From: Nitrospinia bacterium | Lineage (GTDB): Bacteria > Nitrospinota > Nitrospinia > Nitrospinales > JAJDAT01 | Direction: 5' to 3' | Assembly: GCA_029261715.1 (NCBI GenBank) | Contig: JAJDAT010000025.1 | Span: 434,001-498,000 of the forward strand | Length of the DNA: 64,000 bases | Shown here: one piece after another, positions 36,351 through 46,079 of the stretch | Layout of the letters: the number at the start of each line of letters is the position of its first letter | Position numbering within the stretch: the stretch's first letter is position 1 | Notes under the pieces: generated by a model | Told to the model about the DNA's origin: nothing | The model's database searches: none | The model's input: only the letters and a program-made list of their open reading frames with translations | Position numbers and translations under genes: made by a program

Positions 36351-36469
36351 TAAAATCACTATTTTTAGCTTGGGTTTGTATGTTATTCACCCAAAAGTTA
36401 AAATAGAGACATTAAAAAAACAAAGTGCCATTTGATCTAAAACTCTGTTTAATAGGAGCGGTATGCCTC

Positions 36470-39400
36470 ATGTTTTTTTCCAATAGAAGTTTGTCTTTCA
36501 TCTTTTTTCTTTTTTGGGTTGTGTTGCTGCCCGCAGAGGCAGTGTCCGAATCCAACCCTATCAAAGGAAACTTACAAGACTCAGTTTTTCTACTCCTACC
36601 AAAGAAGACTATTGTAGAAAATAAATACCCTCTGAATCTCTACTTTAATATAGACCAAAAAGCGTGCAAAAAAAAATACGGAAAACGCTATTACTCCAGT
36701 TGTAGGCGAAATTTAAAATTGGCAGGCAAAACGGTACGTAAAGGGATTTCTATATCGCCGAGGATTAAAGGCGAATGGAAATGGGACGGCGATTATTATC
36801 TTACATTCACTCCTGTTAAACCGTGGGAAGCGAACCAGAAGTACAAAATTTTTTTTGATAAATCGGTTTTTCCGGAACATGTCTCTCTGAATAACTACAC
36901 GTACCATTTTGATTCTCGCGACTTCAGCATTTCTATTCCATCGATGAAGTTTTTCCAAGACCCAGATGACCCAATTGTTAAAATAGTCGCCACACGTTTA
37001 ACCTTCAACTATCCTGTAGATAAAAAAGCGCTGGAATCGCGCATCGCCTTCAGCTTCCAAGATCGTAAGAATAATAAATTGTTGCGAGAGGAAGACCTAT
37101 TTCATTTTAGAGTTTCCTACAACTCTGCCAGAACCGAGGCAAACTTGGAAACTCCTCTAACTATACTACCGGGTAAGGAAAAAGCATTCTCGCTAGTGAT
37201 TGATTCTGGAACGCGACCCAAAGGGCAGAAGCGTCCTACAAAAAAAAGTTTTCGCGAACGAGTTCGTATTCCCAGTTTGAGTGGGTATTACCGCATAAAT
37301 TCGACAAATTTATCTTTGATTAAAAACGACAATTTCGAAACAGATCAGGCGTTGATATTAGACACCAATGTTAAGGCGAGACCGGAAGAAATTACAAAAC
37401 GTTTGAGCGTATATTTATTACCCAAGTACCATCCAACATCAAAGAATAAAGAGAATAAAAAACCTCACAGATGGAGCGCCGCTAACGAGGTATCCGCAAG
37501 TATCCTAAAAGAATCAGAACCTTTGAAGTTTTCCGCAATACCTGTTAGCGAGGAATTCTCAGCGATTCATAGTTTGAAGTTGAACACCGAACCAGGGCGC
37601 TATGTTTATGTAAAGGTGGAAAAGGGAGTGGAGACATTCGGTGGTTTTACTTTATCGAAAGATTATAAAGTTATCGTCCGAGTCCCGGAGTTTCCGCGCG
37701 AACTTTCCATCATGCAGGCTGGTGGACTTCTAGCTTTGAGCGGAGAAAAGAAGATATCCATTTTGGCTCGAGGCTTAGATGGATTAAAGTTCGAAGTCGC
37801 GCAGGTGTTGCCACAATACCTCGGGCACTTGGTTACCCAGACCCGTGGCAATTTCGACAGCCGTTATTTCACTGGATACAACTTTGATCAAAAGAATATA
37901 TCTGAAATCGCTACAGAGGAAGTTTCGCTTGCTCTAAAGGACGCAAAGACCGCGCAATTTGCATCTTTCGATTTTGCGCCTTATTTAAAAGATGACAAGA
38001 AGGGATTGTTTTTCCTAAACGTTTACGGAAAGAGTGGAAAAAACGAACGCGTAAGGCAGGATCGCAGGTTCATCTTGATCACGGACCTGGGATTTCTAGT
38101 GAAAAAGAATTCCAAAGGAACCCGCGAGGTATTTGTTCAATCCATATCCACAGGGCAACCAGTGGAAGCAGCTCAAATACAAATTCTTGGAAACAACGGG
38201 TTAGCGGTGTTCACTGTGTCGACGGATAGCCAAGGCAGAGCCTCGGTTCCTAACCTCAAAGGAATACGCAAAGACAAACAACCTGCCGCTATTGTGGTTT
38301 CGAAAGGCAGCGATCTTTCCTTCATGGCGTATGACCGTTACGACCGAAATCTAAACTTTTCTAAGTTCCCTGTTTCGGGGAGGCGGGTTCAACAAGAAGG
38401 CTTGCAGGCGTTTCTATTTTCGGATAGAGGTATCTATCGACCAGGCGACAACGTTGATTTAGCGATGATCGTCAAACCGCAGGATTGGTCAAAAGATTTG
38501 GAAGGCGTTCCCCTGGAGCTGAACATCATCGATCCACGCGGTGTTCGCATCAAAAAAGAACGCATTCAGTTATCCGTATCAGGATTCGAAGAATACCAGT
38601 TTAAGACAGAACCCTCATCGCCCACAGGGCGTTACCACGCTCACCTTTATATTAGTAACGATGGTAAACGCGGAAGTTTGTTGCATTCAACCAGTGTCCG
38701 CGTAGAAGAGTTTTTACCGGATAGAATGAAGATCCGTACAGACTTCAACGTTCCTTTAAAGAAAGGTTGGGTTCATCCCGAAGATCTCAAAGCTAAAGTA
38801 AACCTCAAAAACTTGTATGGAACGCCCGCTACCGACAGGCGTGTCACGGGTAGGTTGAAGTTATCTCCCGCCGCGTTTTTGTTTGATGATTTTAAGGATT
38901 ACAGTTTCTTTAACGCATGGGGTGCAAAAAAAAGTTCCATGCAGGAGTCGCTTCCAGAGATGCGAACGGACGCTAATGGAGACGCCGAATTCGATCTGGA
39001 TTTGGTACATTTTGGCCCTGCTAGCCTTTTTCTGAATTTTCGCGCTGAAGGGTTTGAAGCCGGTAGCGGCAGAAGTGTCGCCGTGGAATCCAACCTTTTG
39101 ATTTCTCCTATGGATACAGTGATCGGTTATAAGACGTCGTCGAATCTCCAATATTTAAAAAACAACCAACAACATACCTTACATTGGATCGCGCTTGATT
39201 CTGATCTGAACAAAGCCGAAGCAAAAGAACTGACGCTCTATGTCATTCGTAAAGATTACATTTCTACACTGGTGAAACGCAACGGACGGTTTGCCTACGA
39301 GGCTGTTCCAAAAGAGCGAATAATAGATTCCAAAACAGTCAATATTGGAAAGGAAGGATTGACGTGGAAACTGGATACATCTAAGCCAGGCGATTATGCG

Positions 39401-42088
39401 TTGGTGTTGATGGATTTTTTGAGTATGGATGTTTCGCGTGTCGAATACTCTGTTGCTGGCGAAACTCACGTTGCGGGTAGGCTCGATACACGTGCCGAAC
39501 TGAAAGTAAAACTCGATAAGGCCTACTATGAAGCGGGAGAGGAGATCGAGTTGAACATCGTCGCTCCTTATATAGGTTCTGGGTTGATTACCATTGAAGG
39601 CGACCGAGTGTACGCGCACCGCTGGTTCAAAACAGATAAGACCGACACAATCCAAAAAATCAAAGTTCCGGAAACGTTCGAAGGCAACGGTTTTATTAAT
39701 GTTGCCTTCACGCGAGCTTTAGGTTCAAAAGAAATCTATATGAGTCCCTTGTCATACGCCGTCGCTCCTTTCACCGCTAATATAGAAAAACGACGAGTGC
39801 ACGTGGATTTAGAAATTCCCGACCGAGGTCGACCAGGTGCTGAATTTTCTATTCAAGTCAAAACAAATAAAAAAAGTCGTTTGGTTTTGTTCGCTGTTGA
39901 CGAAGGGATTCTACAAGTAGCGCAATACAAAACGCCAAAACCGTTGGACTATTTTTTGAAAGGTCGATCGTTGGATGTAACCACGGCTCAAATACTGGAT
40001 CTCCTGATGCCGGAATATTCGATGATTCGGGAATCTTCTGCCGCAGGTGGGGGAGATGGCGCTATTGGAGGGAAGCATCTCAATCCATTTCGCAGAAAAA
40101 CCGACGCGCCAGTGGTGTTTTGGTCTGGCATCATAGGTGCGGATGAAAATCCGCAAACGCTGACTTATAAAGTTCCCTCTTATTTCAATGGAACGCTACG
40201 AGTTATGGCCGTTGCAGTATCGGATAAAGGAGTGGGTTCTGCCGAGCAAAAGGCTCTTGTGCAAGGCGATTACATTGTCAGCCCAAACACTCCCGTTTTC
40301 GTAGCTCCAGGAGACATCTGTGAAGTCACTGCAACGATTGCGAACAACCTCAAAGGTTCCGGCGAATCGGCAAAGATTCCTTTATCTGTCGCAGCTTCGG
40401 AACATCTCACGTTTTTAAAACCTCCTGCAAAATCGATTGAGGTTGCAGAAGGCAAAGAAGAAACACTCCGTTTTAAGGTTAAAGCAAAAGATATTCTGGG
40501 TTCTGCCTCGCTTCAATTTTCTGTAGGCAAAGGGGAACATAAGGCGCAGTTCACTTCAACTTTGAGTGTCAGACCTGCAAATCCGAAAACAACCTTGCTG
40601 AATACAGGATATATGGAGGGAAAAGAAAAAGTAATTACCTTGAATCATGATCGTTATGAAGCTTTTGCCGAAACCGCGGCCAGTATATCGGTATTACCAA
40701 CGGGACTGATCGATGGATTATCTGCTTTTCTCCAAAACTATCCTTATGCTTGTACCGAGCAAACGGTTAGTAGAGCTTATCCGTCCGTTATACTTGCGGG
40801 AAATCCGGACTTTGATTTTGACGAGAAAGTCATCTCAAACTCGATCATGCAAGCTGTCGATAGTTTGCGAACACGGCAAACAACGGAAGGTGGTTTTAGC
40901 AATTGGGCAACTGGCGGACCGGCAGATCCATTTCCCACAACCTATGCGTTGGACTTTCTTACCGATGCGAAAGAAAAAGGTTTTCCTGTTCCTCCAGACT
41001 TGGTCGAAAAAGGATTGAATTATCTGAAGAATAACATCAACCAGGAAATCCGATCTTTGAACGACGCTCGCACCAATGCCTATGGCATCTATGTGTTGAC
41101 GCGCAACGGAGAAGTGACCACTAATTATGTGACGTACCTCATGAACTATATAGAAAAGCATCCTAAAGTGAAGTGGAGTGGTGATCTAATTCAGATCTAT
41201 CTGGCGGCGGCCTTTAAAATGATGAAGCAAGGCGCCTTGGCTGACACAATGGTGGAAAAGTTCAAAATTGAGGAAAACAATATTTGGCCAGATTACAGTT
41301 ATTACAATAGTCTCGTTAAATACAGCCAATACGCGACTTTGTTGGCGAAGCACTTTCCAGATCATTTCAAAGAGTTGGATCGCAAAGTCATTTTCAAAAT
41401 CGCAAACTTTATAGGAGAGAGTCGTTATAACTCTTTGTCCTCTGCGTATGCGATTCAAGCTCTGGCTCAATATTCCGAAGTGACTGGCGCATTGGATTCG
41501 GGCGGCATGGTGATTGAGAGGGAAACGGAGCCACGGCAGTTTGTTCCTTTAAATAATAGAGGGAAAGCGGTCAAACGCGCGACGATTCAGGGAACGGTTT
41601 CTGCTTTACGTTTTAAAGGAAGTGGCAAACGCGGTTTGTTCTACCAAGTTGCCAGCGCCGGATTTGAAAAAGATCTTCCAAAGAAACCAGTGAGTCAGGG
41701 ACTGGAAATCACTCGCCAGTATCTAGACATGGATGGAGAACCAGCTCCCATAATGGCAATAGGAGAGGAGATAGAAGTGGTACTCACTCTGCATTCTCAT
41801 GAAAATAAAACCATCGAAAATGTGGCTATTGTGGATTTGCTTCCTGGGGGATTTGATTTAGTCATAGCAAGCGGCGGCGAAGAGTCGACACTTGCAACTA
41901 AGTTTATTGACAGGCGTGAGGATCGCATCGTTGTCTATGCAACAGTGACTCCAGAAAAACAAACGTTCCGTTATAAAATACGCGCTACAAACTTTGGAAC
42001 GTTCACCATCCCGCCTCCCTATGCGGAGTCGATGTACGATTCCAAAATAAAAGCTCGTGGAATTTCTGAATTGCTGGATGTCTTTTAA
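36470..42088 (+). CDS. Bacterial alpha-2-macroglobulin (YfhM-like large periplasmic protease trap)
   Basis: About 1872 residues. It contains macroglobulin beta-domains (about 50-900), a MG/bait region and a thioester domain with CTEQ (Cys about 1428), whose Cys-Gln bond traps attacking proteases, then an alpha/alpha barrel (about 1400-1700) and a C-terminal receptor-like domain. This is the pairing partner of PBP1C in many bacteria (yfhM-pbpC in E. coli). I start it at ATG 36470, preceded by AGGAG, because the next 30 residues make a good signal peptide (LSFIFFLFWVVLLPAEA); a GTG at 36425 would add 15 residues without a ribosome site. There is no lipobox Cys after the signal, so it may be soluble in the periplasm rather than lipid-anchored as in E. 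coli. Confidence 0.93.
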   Translation: MFFSNRSLSFIFFLFWVVLLPAEAVSESNPIKGNLQDSVFLLLPKKTIVENKYPLNLYFNIDQKACKKKYGKRYYSSCRRNLKLAGKTVRKGISISPRIKGEWKWDGDYYLTFTPVKPWEANQKYKIFFDKSVFPEHVSLNNYTYHFDSRDFSISIPSMKFFQDPDDPIVKIVATRLTFNYPVDKKALESRIAFSFQDRKNNKLLREEDLFHFRVSYNSARTEANLETPLTILPGKEKAFSLVIDSGTRPKGQKRPTKKSFRERVRIPSLSGYYRINSTNLSLIKNDNFETDQALILDTNVKARPEEITKRLSVYLLPKYHPTSKNKENKKPHRWSAANEVSASILKESEPLKFSAIPVSEEFSAIHSLKLNTEPGRYVYVKVEKGVETFGGFTLSKDYKVIVRVPEFPRELSIMQAGGLLALSGEKKISILARGLDGLKFEVAQVLPQYLGHLVTQTRGNFDSRYFTGYNFDQKNISEIATEEVSLALKDAKTAQFASFDFAPYLKDDKKGLFFLNVYGKSGKNERVRQDRRFILITDLGFLVKKNSKGTREVFVQSISTGQPVEAAQIQILGNNGLAVFTVSTDSQGRASVPNLKGIRKDKQPAAIVVSKGSDLSFMAYDRYDRNLNFSKFPVSGRRVQQEGLQAFLFSDRGIYRPGDNVDLAMIVKPQDWSKDLEGVPLELNIIDPRGVRIKKERIQLSVSGFEEYQFKTEPSSPTGRYHAHLYISNDGKRGSLLHSTSVRVEEFLPDRMKIRTDFNVPLKKGWVHPEDLKAKVNLKNLYGTPATDRRVTGRLKLSPAAFLFDDFKDYSFFNAWGAKKSSMQESLPEMRTDANGDAEFDLDLVHFGPASLFLNFRAEGFEAGSGRSVAVESNLLISPMDTVIGYKTSSNLQYLKNNQQHTLHWIALDSDLNKAEAKELTLYVIRKDYISTLVKRNGRFAYEAVPKERIIDSKTVNIGKEGLTWKLDTSKPGDYALVLMDFLSMDVSRVEYSVAGETHVAGRLDTRAELKVKLDKAYYEAGEEIELNIVAPYIGSGLITIEGDRVYAHRWFKTDKTDTIQKIKVPETFEGNGFINVAFTRALGSKEIYMSPLSYAVAPFTANIEKRRVHVDLEIPDRGRPGAEFSIQVKTNKKSRLVLFAVDEGILQVAQYKTPKPLDYFLKGRSLDVTTAQILDLLMPEYSMIRESSAAGGGDGAIGGKHLNPFRRKTDAPVVFWSGIIGADENPQTLTYKVPSYFNGTLRVMAVAVSDKGVGSAEQKALVQGDYIVSPNTPVFVAPGDICEVTATIANNLKGSGESAKIPLSVAASEHLTFLKPPAKSIEVAEGKEETLRFKVKAKDILGSASLQFSVGKGEHKAQFTSTLSVRPANPKTTLLNTGYMEGKEKVITLNHDRYEAFAETAASISVLPTGLIDGLSAFLQNYPYACTEQTVSRAYPSVILAGNPDFDFDEKVISNSIMQAVDSLRTRQTTEGGFSNWATGGPADPFPTTYALDFLTDAKEKGFPVPPDLVEKGLNYLKNNINQEIRSLNDARTNAYGIYVLTRNGEVTTNYVTYLMNYIEKHPKVKWSGDLIQIYLAAAFKMMKQGALADTMVEKFKIEENNIWPDYSYYNSLVKYSQYATLLAKHFPDHFKELDRKVIFKIANFIGESRYNSLSSAYAIQALAQYSEVTGALDSGGMVIERETEPRQFVPLNNRGKAVKRATIQGTVSALRFKGSGKRGLFYQVASAGFEKDLPKKPVSQGLEITRQYLDMDGEPAPIMAIGEEIEVVLTLHSHENKTIENVAIVDLLPGGFDLVIASGGEESTLATKFIDRREDRIVVYATVTPEKQTFRYKIRATNFGTFTIPPPYAESMYDSKIKARGISELLDVF

Positions 42089-42092
42089 AGCG

Positions 42093-44420
42093 ATGAGTAC
42101 GCTTAAAAATAAATATTGGATGAGCTCTTGCGCTGTCCTTTTTCTAGCTTTGGCGCTTTTTTATCTGTTTCTTCCCAAACTGCCTTTGTTGAATGGCATT
42201 GGTTTCTCCAAAACGTTTTATGATCGCAATGGACAACTGATGCGTGTCACCCTATCGCCCGACGAAAAATACCGCATCCGTATTCCATTGGGAGAAATGT
42301 CGCCGCAAATGGTTGAGGCGACTCTCTTACATGAAGATCGCTATTTCTTTGATCATCCGGGAGTGAACCCGTTTTCGCTAGCGCGCGCGTTTTATCAGAC
42401 TTATATTCTACGCGGGCGCAGAGTAGGGGCTTCCACGATCACTATGCAATTAGCGCGGATTCGTTTCGGGATCACGTCGCGAACGCTTTGGGGGAAAGCA
42501 GAGCAAATTTTCCGCGCGTTGCAACTGGAACGTCATTACGAGAAAGAAGAAATCCTTGAAGCGTATTTAAACCTGGCTCCTTATGGTGGCAACATAGAAG
42601 GAGTCGGAGCCGCTAGTCTTATTTATTATAGACGACCGGCAGACGAACTCACTCTTCCGCAAACGTTGTCTCTCGCTATTGTCCCACAAAGCCCAAAAAA
42701 ACGAAATCCATTGAATAGACTGGGAAACAATGATTTGGTTCAAGCTCGCAAAAGCCTGTTTGAATCTTGGGTAGAAGAATACCCAGAAGACGAAAGCAAA
42801 CGTCCTTGGTTGGATTTGCCTTTACAAGTTCACACGCCAAGGCAACTGCCATTTGAAGCTCCGCATTTTGTAGAAACCGTAATGGCTCAGCCGCAAGGAA
42901 GTGTTGTTACGACACTAGATTTAAAAATGCAAAAAGTATTGGAGTCGGTTCTTTCCGGTTACGTCGAGCGCCATTCTCCGAATGCTATATACAACGCTTC
43001 TGCGATGCTAGTCGATATCAATGATATGTCCGTTCACGCCTATATGGGATCGGTAAATTATTTTGATGCCGACATCGATGGCGCCGTGGATGGAATACGG
43101 GGAAAACGCTCGCCGGGTTCCACGTTGAAACCTTTCATTTATGCGTTGGCGATGGACCAAGGGATCATCCATCCTAAGAGTTTGCTGAAGGACGCGCCCA
43201 GTAAGTTTGCGGATTATCGGCCAGAGAATTTTGACGGAAAGTTTCGCGGTCCATTGCATGCGCGTGACGCGTTGGTCATGAGTCGGAATATTCCGGCGTT
43301 GTATTTGGCGTCTAGACTCAAACGGCCTAATTTGTATGAGTTCCTTCAGACAGCGGGAATCAAAAAAATGAAATCTCGCGAGCATTATGGCTTGGCTTTG
43401 GTATTAGGAGGAGGGGAGGTTACGATGCAAGAACTCACTCGATTGTATTCTGCATTGGGTAATCGCGGTCGTTTACAGCCACTACGTTTTCTTAAAAACC
43501 AACATCAAGAAGAGGGTGAAGGCTTATTCAGCCCAGAGGCGGCTTACTTGACGCTTGCCATGTTGAAGGACAATCCGATAGCGACACGCCACGGTTATGT
43601 TGGGCAGAATTTAAACCGCTTGCCGGTCTATTGGAAAACAGGAACGTCGAACGGATTCAAAGACGCTTGGGCGGCAGGATTGTTTGGGCATTACGCGTTG
43701 GTGGTATGGTTGGGGAATTTTGATGGAACGCCCAACCCGCATCTGGTGGGAGGAACGTTAGCCGCGCCGTTACTTTTTGACATGGTCGATGCTGTTGTTG
43801 GAGTGGAACCTATGAATGATTTTTTGGATATGAGGCAAGACGCTCTCAACATTGCTCAAGTGGAAATGTGTTCTGAAACAGGCGACTTGGCTGACGAATT
43901 GTGTCCGCGAGTCGAATGGGGGATGTTCATACCCGGTAAGTCGCCCATTAAAAAATCTAACATTTATCGGAAGGTAGCTATTGATAGAGAAAGCGGACTG
44001 CGCTCTTGTCGTTATGATATTGCTACAGCCGACTATGAAGTTTATGAATTCTGGCCGAGCGATTTGTTGAAGTTGTTTAGAAAGGCTGGGATTCCTCGAC
44101 GAACGCCGCCACCGTATATGGCTGGATGCGAACCAAGGCCGGTTTCTGGGCATCATGTGAAACCAAAAATCACTTCTCCACGGGCTGGAGTGGAGTATGC
44201 GATTACGTTAGGACGTCCAGACCTGCGATTGCCGTTGACCGTCACCACCGATTCAGAAGTTAAGAGTGTGTATTGGTTTTCCAATGAAACGTATTTAGGG
44301 AAGAGCGATGGGCGCCAGCCGTTGCAGTGGGAACCTAAACCTGGAGTATTTACTCTAAGAGCCGTCGACGATTCTGGCTCATCTGACAGCCGAACCATCC
44401 GTGTATCAGTTGTGCAATAG
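42093..44420 (+). CDS. pbpC: Penicillin-binding protein 1C (bifunctional transglycosylase/transpeptidase)
   Basis: About 775 residues with an N-terminal membrane anchor (about 10-30). The glycosyltransferase-51 domain has EDRYFFDHPGV and GASTITMQLAR. The transpeptidase domain has SxxK in SPGSTLKPF, the SRN triad and KTGTS. The C-terminal BiPBP_C domain (about 680-775) is characteristic of PBP1C. It extends and may crosslink peptidoglycan. It starts five bases after the alpha-2-macroglobulin stop; alternative in-frame starts at 42057 (GTG) and 42078 overlap that gene, and no start has a clear ribosome site. The pair probably acts together, with the macroglobulin protecting the periplasm when the envelope is breached. 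Confidence 0.95.
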   Translation: MSTLKNKYWMSSCAVLFLALALFYLFLPKLPLLNGIGFSKTFYDRNGQLMRVTLSPDEKYRIRIPLGEMSPQMVEATLLHEDRYFFDHPGVNPFSLARAFYQTYILRGRRVGASTITMQLARIRFGITSRTLWGKAEQIFRALQLERHYEKEEILEAYLNLAPYGGNIEGVGAASLIYYRRPADELTLPQTLSLAIVPQSPKKRNPLNRLGNNDLVQARKSLFESWVEEYPEDESKRPWLDLPLQVHTPRQLPFEAPHFVETVMAQPQGSVVTTLDLKMQKVLESVLSGYVERHSPNAIYNASAMLVDINDMSVHAYMGSVNYFDADIDGAVDGIRGKRSPGSTLKPFIYALAMDQGIIHPKSLLKDAPSKFADYRPENFDGKFRGPLHARDALVMSRNIPALYLASRLKRPNLYEFLQTAGIKKMKSREHYGLALVLGGGEVTMQELTRLYSALGNRGRLQPLRFLKNQHQEEGEGLFSPEAAYLTLAMLKDNPIATRHGYVGQNLNRLPVYWKTGTSNGFKDAWAAGLFGHYALVVWLGNFDGTPNPHLVGGTLAAPLLFDMVDAVVGVEPMNDFLDMRQDALNIAQVEMCSETGDLADELCPRVEWGMFIPGKSPIKKSNIYRKVAIDRESGLRSCRYDIATADYEVYEFWPSDLLKLFRKAGIPRRTPPPYMAGCEPRPVSGHHVKPKITSPRAGVEYAITLGRPDLRLPLTVTTDSEVKSVYWFSNETYLGKSDGRQPLQWEPKPGVFTLRAVDDSGSSDSRTIRVSVVQ

Positions 44421-44497
44421 TAAAAATCATTAAATAACTCAAAATAATATTTATAAAAAAACGGAATATCTTAAGGTAAATAATCCACACGACAAAC

Positions 44498-44660
44498 TTG
44501 CTCACGGTTTACCCACAGAAAAAAGCATAAAAAAAGAGCAGAAAAGATCCATTTGGACTCTAATAACCCTTATTTAGTCAATAGTTGATTAAGTTCGTTC
44601 CTATTTTTCACACCGTAAACCACACCAGTGCGATGGGTTTCGCAACCCTTTTTACCCATT
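44498..44660 (+). repeat. Composite repeat with tRNA-like 3' end, copy D
   Basis: The first part (44508-44556) matches the AT-rich repeat at 36180. The second part (CACACCGTAAACCACACCAGTGCG, then ATGGGTTTCGCAACCC) follows the pattern of copies C and E. Here the T-arm-like part has become a GGGTT-TCGC-AACCC hairpin followed by TTTTT. Confidence 0.5.
44635..44653 (+). terminator. Rho-independent-terminator-like hairpin in repeat D
   Basis: GGGTT-TCGC-AACCC is followed at once by TTTTT, 215 bases after the pbpC stop. The stem is short (five pairs) but GC-containing, with a tight loop. It may end the macroglobulin-pbpC transcript. Confidence 0.45.
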
Positions 44661-44844
44661 TTTCATCTTATTTTCCTAAACAATATTGATGAGGGAATTA
44701 AAAAATCGTATTGAATCGAATATTTATACTTTTCAGAGATCTAAATTCTAAAGAAGGATGTAATAACTGTAATTGATTAATTTTTATGCAGTAAATCAAG
44801 TTCATCCAACAAAACCATACTATTAATATTAAAAAAGTTTTTAT

Positions 44845-45291
44845 ATGAAATTTAAAAAAAACGTATTGATGGCCTTTATTGGTTCTATTTTATTTTGGTC
44901 TGCAAACCCAGCTTTTTCGTCTGATTGCCTTCAAACGAGAAAAACTCTCAAAGCTCCCTTAAAAATTTACAGCGCCGAAAACCCAGTTAAACCTACTCCG
45001 GAAAATATTTCTGCTGGTAAGGCTTTATATCTTAAAGAAGCTAAACCTCTTGCCTGTGTCAAGTGCCATGGAGAAAAGGGTGATGGCGAAGGAAAAATGG
45101 CTAAAGGAATGAAACCTCCACCCAGAGATTTTACCTGCAAATCGATGATGGATAAAATTCCAGATGGTCAGCTTTTCTGGATAATAAAAAATGGTTCAAA
45201 AGGCACAGGAATGATGCCTTTCAAGAAGATTAGAGATAAGCAAATATGGCGACTCATTAGCTATATCCGTCAGTTTAATACTGGAGAATGA
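44845..45291 (+). CDS. Periplasmic mono-haem c-type cytochrome
   Basis: 148 residues with a signal peptide (about 1-26, ending NPAFSS). The haem c site is CVKCH (Cys71, Cys74, His75), and the Met ligand is likely in GTGMMPF. The fold is cytochrome c class I (SAGKALYLKEAKPLACVKCHGEKGDGEGKMAKGMKPPPRDF, typical of cbb3-subunit- or c6-like domains). Two further cysteines (near residue 28 and in DFTCK) could form a disulfide. It is the first of three periplasmic redox genes, with a 60-base gap to the next. Role: electron transfer; partner unknown. Confidence 0.92.
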   Translation: MKFKKNVLMAFIGSILFWSANPAFSSDCLQTRKTLKAPLKIYSAENPVKPTPENISAGKALYLKEAKPLACVKCHGEKGDGEGKMAKGMKPPPRDFTCKSMMDKIPDGQLFWIIKNGSKGTGMMPFKKIRDKQIWRLISYIRQFNTGE

Positions 45292-45351
45292 CACTAGGTT
45301 AAAGTTTTTAAATTTCCTAAAAATTATTTGTTTAACCAACTTGGAAAAAAC

Positions 45352-46020
45352 GTGATCAAAAAAAACAAAATTATATTAAATTTACTGGCGGTCTTGGTTG
45401 CCATATTCGTTTCTTGGAGTCAAGTTTACGCCATCGGAACTTATGAAAAATTCACTAAACTTCCTCAACCTCCTGCAACCTCTATAGGAGAGCTTATTTA
45501 CCAAGAATCGAATTGTGCCATGTGCCACGGCGAGCTGGGGGATGGCGAGGGTTTTTTGGCTGTAGGACTTGATCCCAAACCTCGAGACTTTACCAGCTTT
45601 ATAGAAATGTCTCGCGTTCCTGACAGTCAAATAGTTTCGGCAATTACAAATGGTGTCTCGGGTACGGCAATGCCATCTCATCCTGATTTTGACGATGAAC
45701 AGATGGAAGAGCTTATAATCTACATCCGTTCTTTACTTGCGGAAACGCATATTACCATTAATTTATGCGTAAATGTCGAGCAAGTCATTGACGTTGGCAG
45801 AGACGGGTTGGATTTAAACGAATTTAAAATTGAAGTGGAAAACCCAGAAGTTGTGACGGCAACTAGAAAGGGCAGTAAAGTCAGGATTGCTCCAGCGAAT
45901 AATAAAAACTTCCTGAAAAGGTTGATGAAAAAAAAGGTTTCCCGGACGCACGTGAAATTGATGGAGAACGATAATACTCTTTCGTTGATCGCCGTCAGGC
46001 TCCATGGTTGCTTCAAGTAG
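45352..46020 (+). CDS. c-type cytochrome with an additional C-terminal domain
   Basis: About 222 residues. I choose GTG 45352, preceded by TTGGA, because it begins a clean signal peptide (KKNKIILNLLAVLVAIFVSW, ending VYA); a TTG at 45328 gives an eight-residue longer form. The haem site CAMCH (Cys55, Cys58, His59) lies in a class I cytochrome domain (CHGELGDGEGF, KPRDF, Met ligand probably in GTAMPSH). Residues about 140-222 form a non-haem extension (INLCVNVEQVIDVGRDGLDLNEFKIEVENPEVV) that I do not recognise, possibly a docking domain; its two Cys could pair. Its cytochrome part resembles the upstream one, suggesting duplication. Confidence 0.9.
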   Translation: MIKKNKIILNLLAVLVAIFVSWSQVYAIGTYEKFTKLPQPPATSIGELIYQESNCAMCHGELGDGEGFLAVGLDPKPRDFTSFIEMSRVPDSQIVSAITNGVSGTAMPSHPDFDDEQMEELIIYIRSLLAETHITINLCVNVEQVIDVGRDGLDLNEFKIEVENPEVVTATRKGSKVRIAPANNKNFLKRLMKKKVSRTHVKLMENDNTLSLIAVRLHGCFK

Positions 46021-46079
46021 AACGTTTTTTCTGCGAAGACAAATGGAAAAGAATATTAAACAATTGATCAGAGGCGGAT

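Larger units (their letters stand above)
36014..36469. other. Repeat-containing intergenic region
   Basis: It holds a short repeat at 36180-36232 and a REP-like element at 36284-36350. The promoter of the alpha-2-macroglobulin operon should lie between 36350 and 36450, but I cannot fix it. Confidence 0.45.
44421..44844. other. Intergenic region with composite repeat
   Basis: 424 AT-rich bases containing repeat copy D (44498-44660) with its terminator-like hairpin. The promoter for the cytochrome genes probably lies between 44690 and 44820, but is not resolved. Confidence 0.45.
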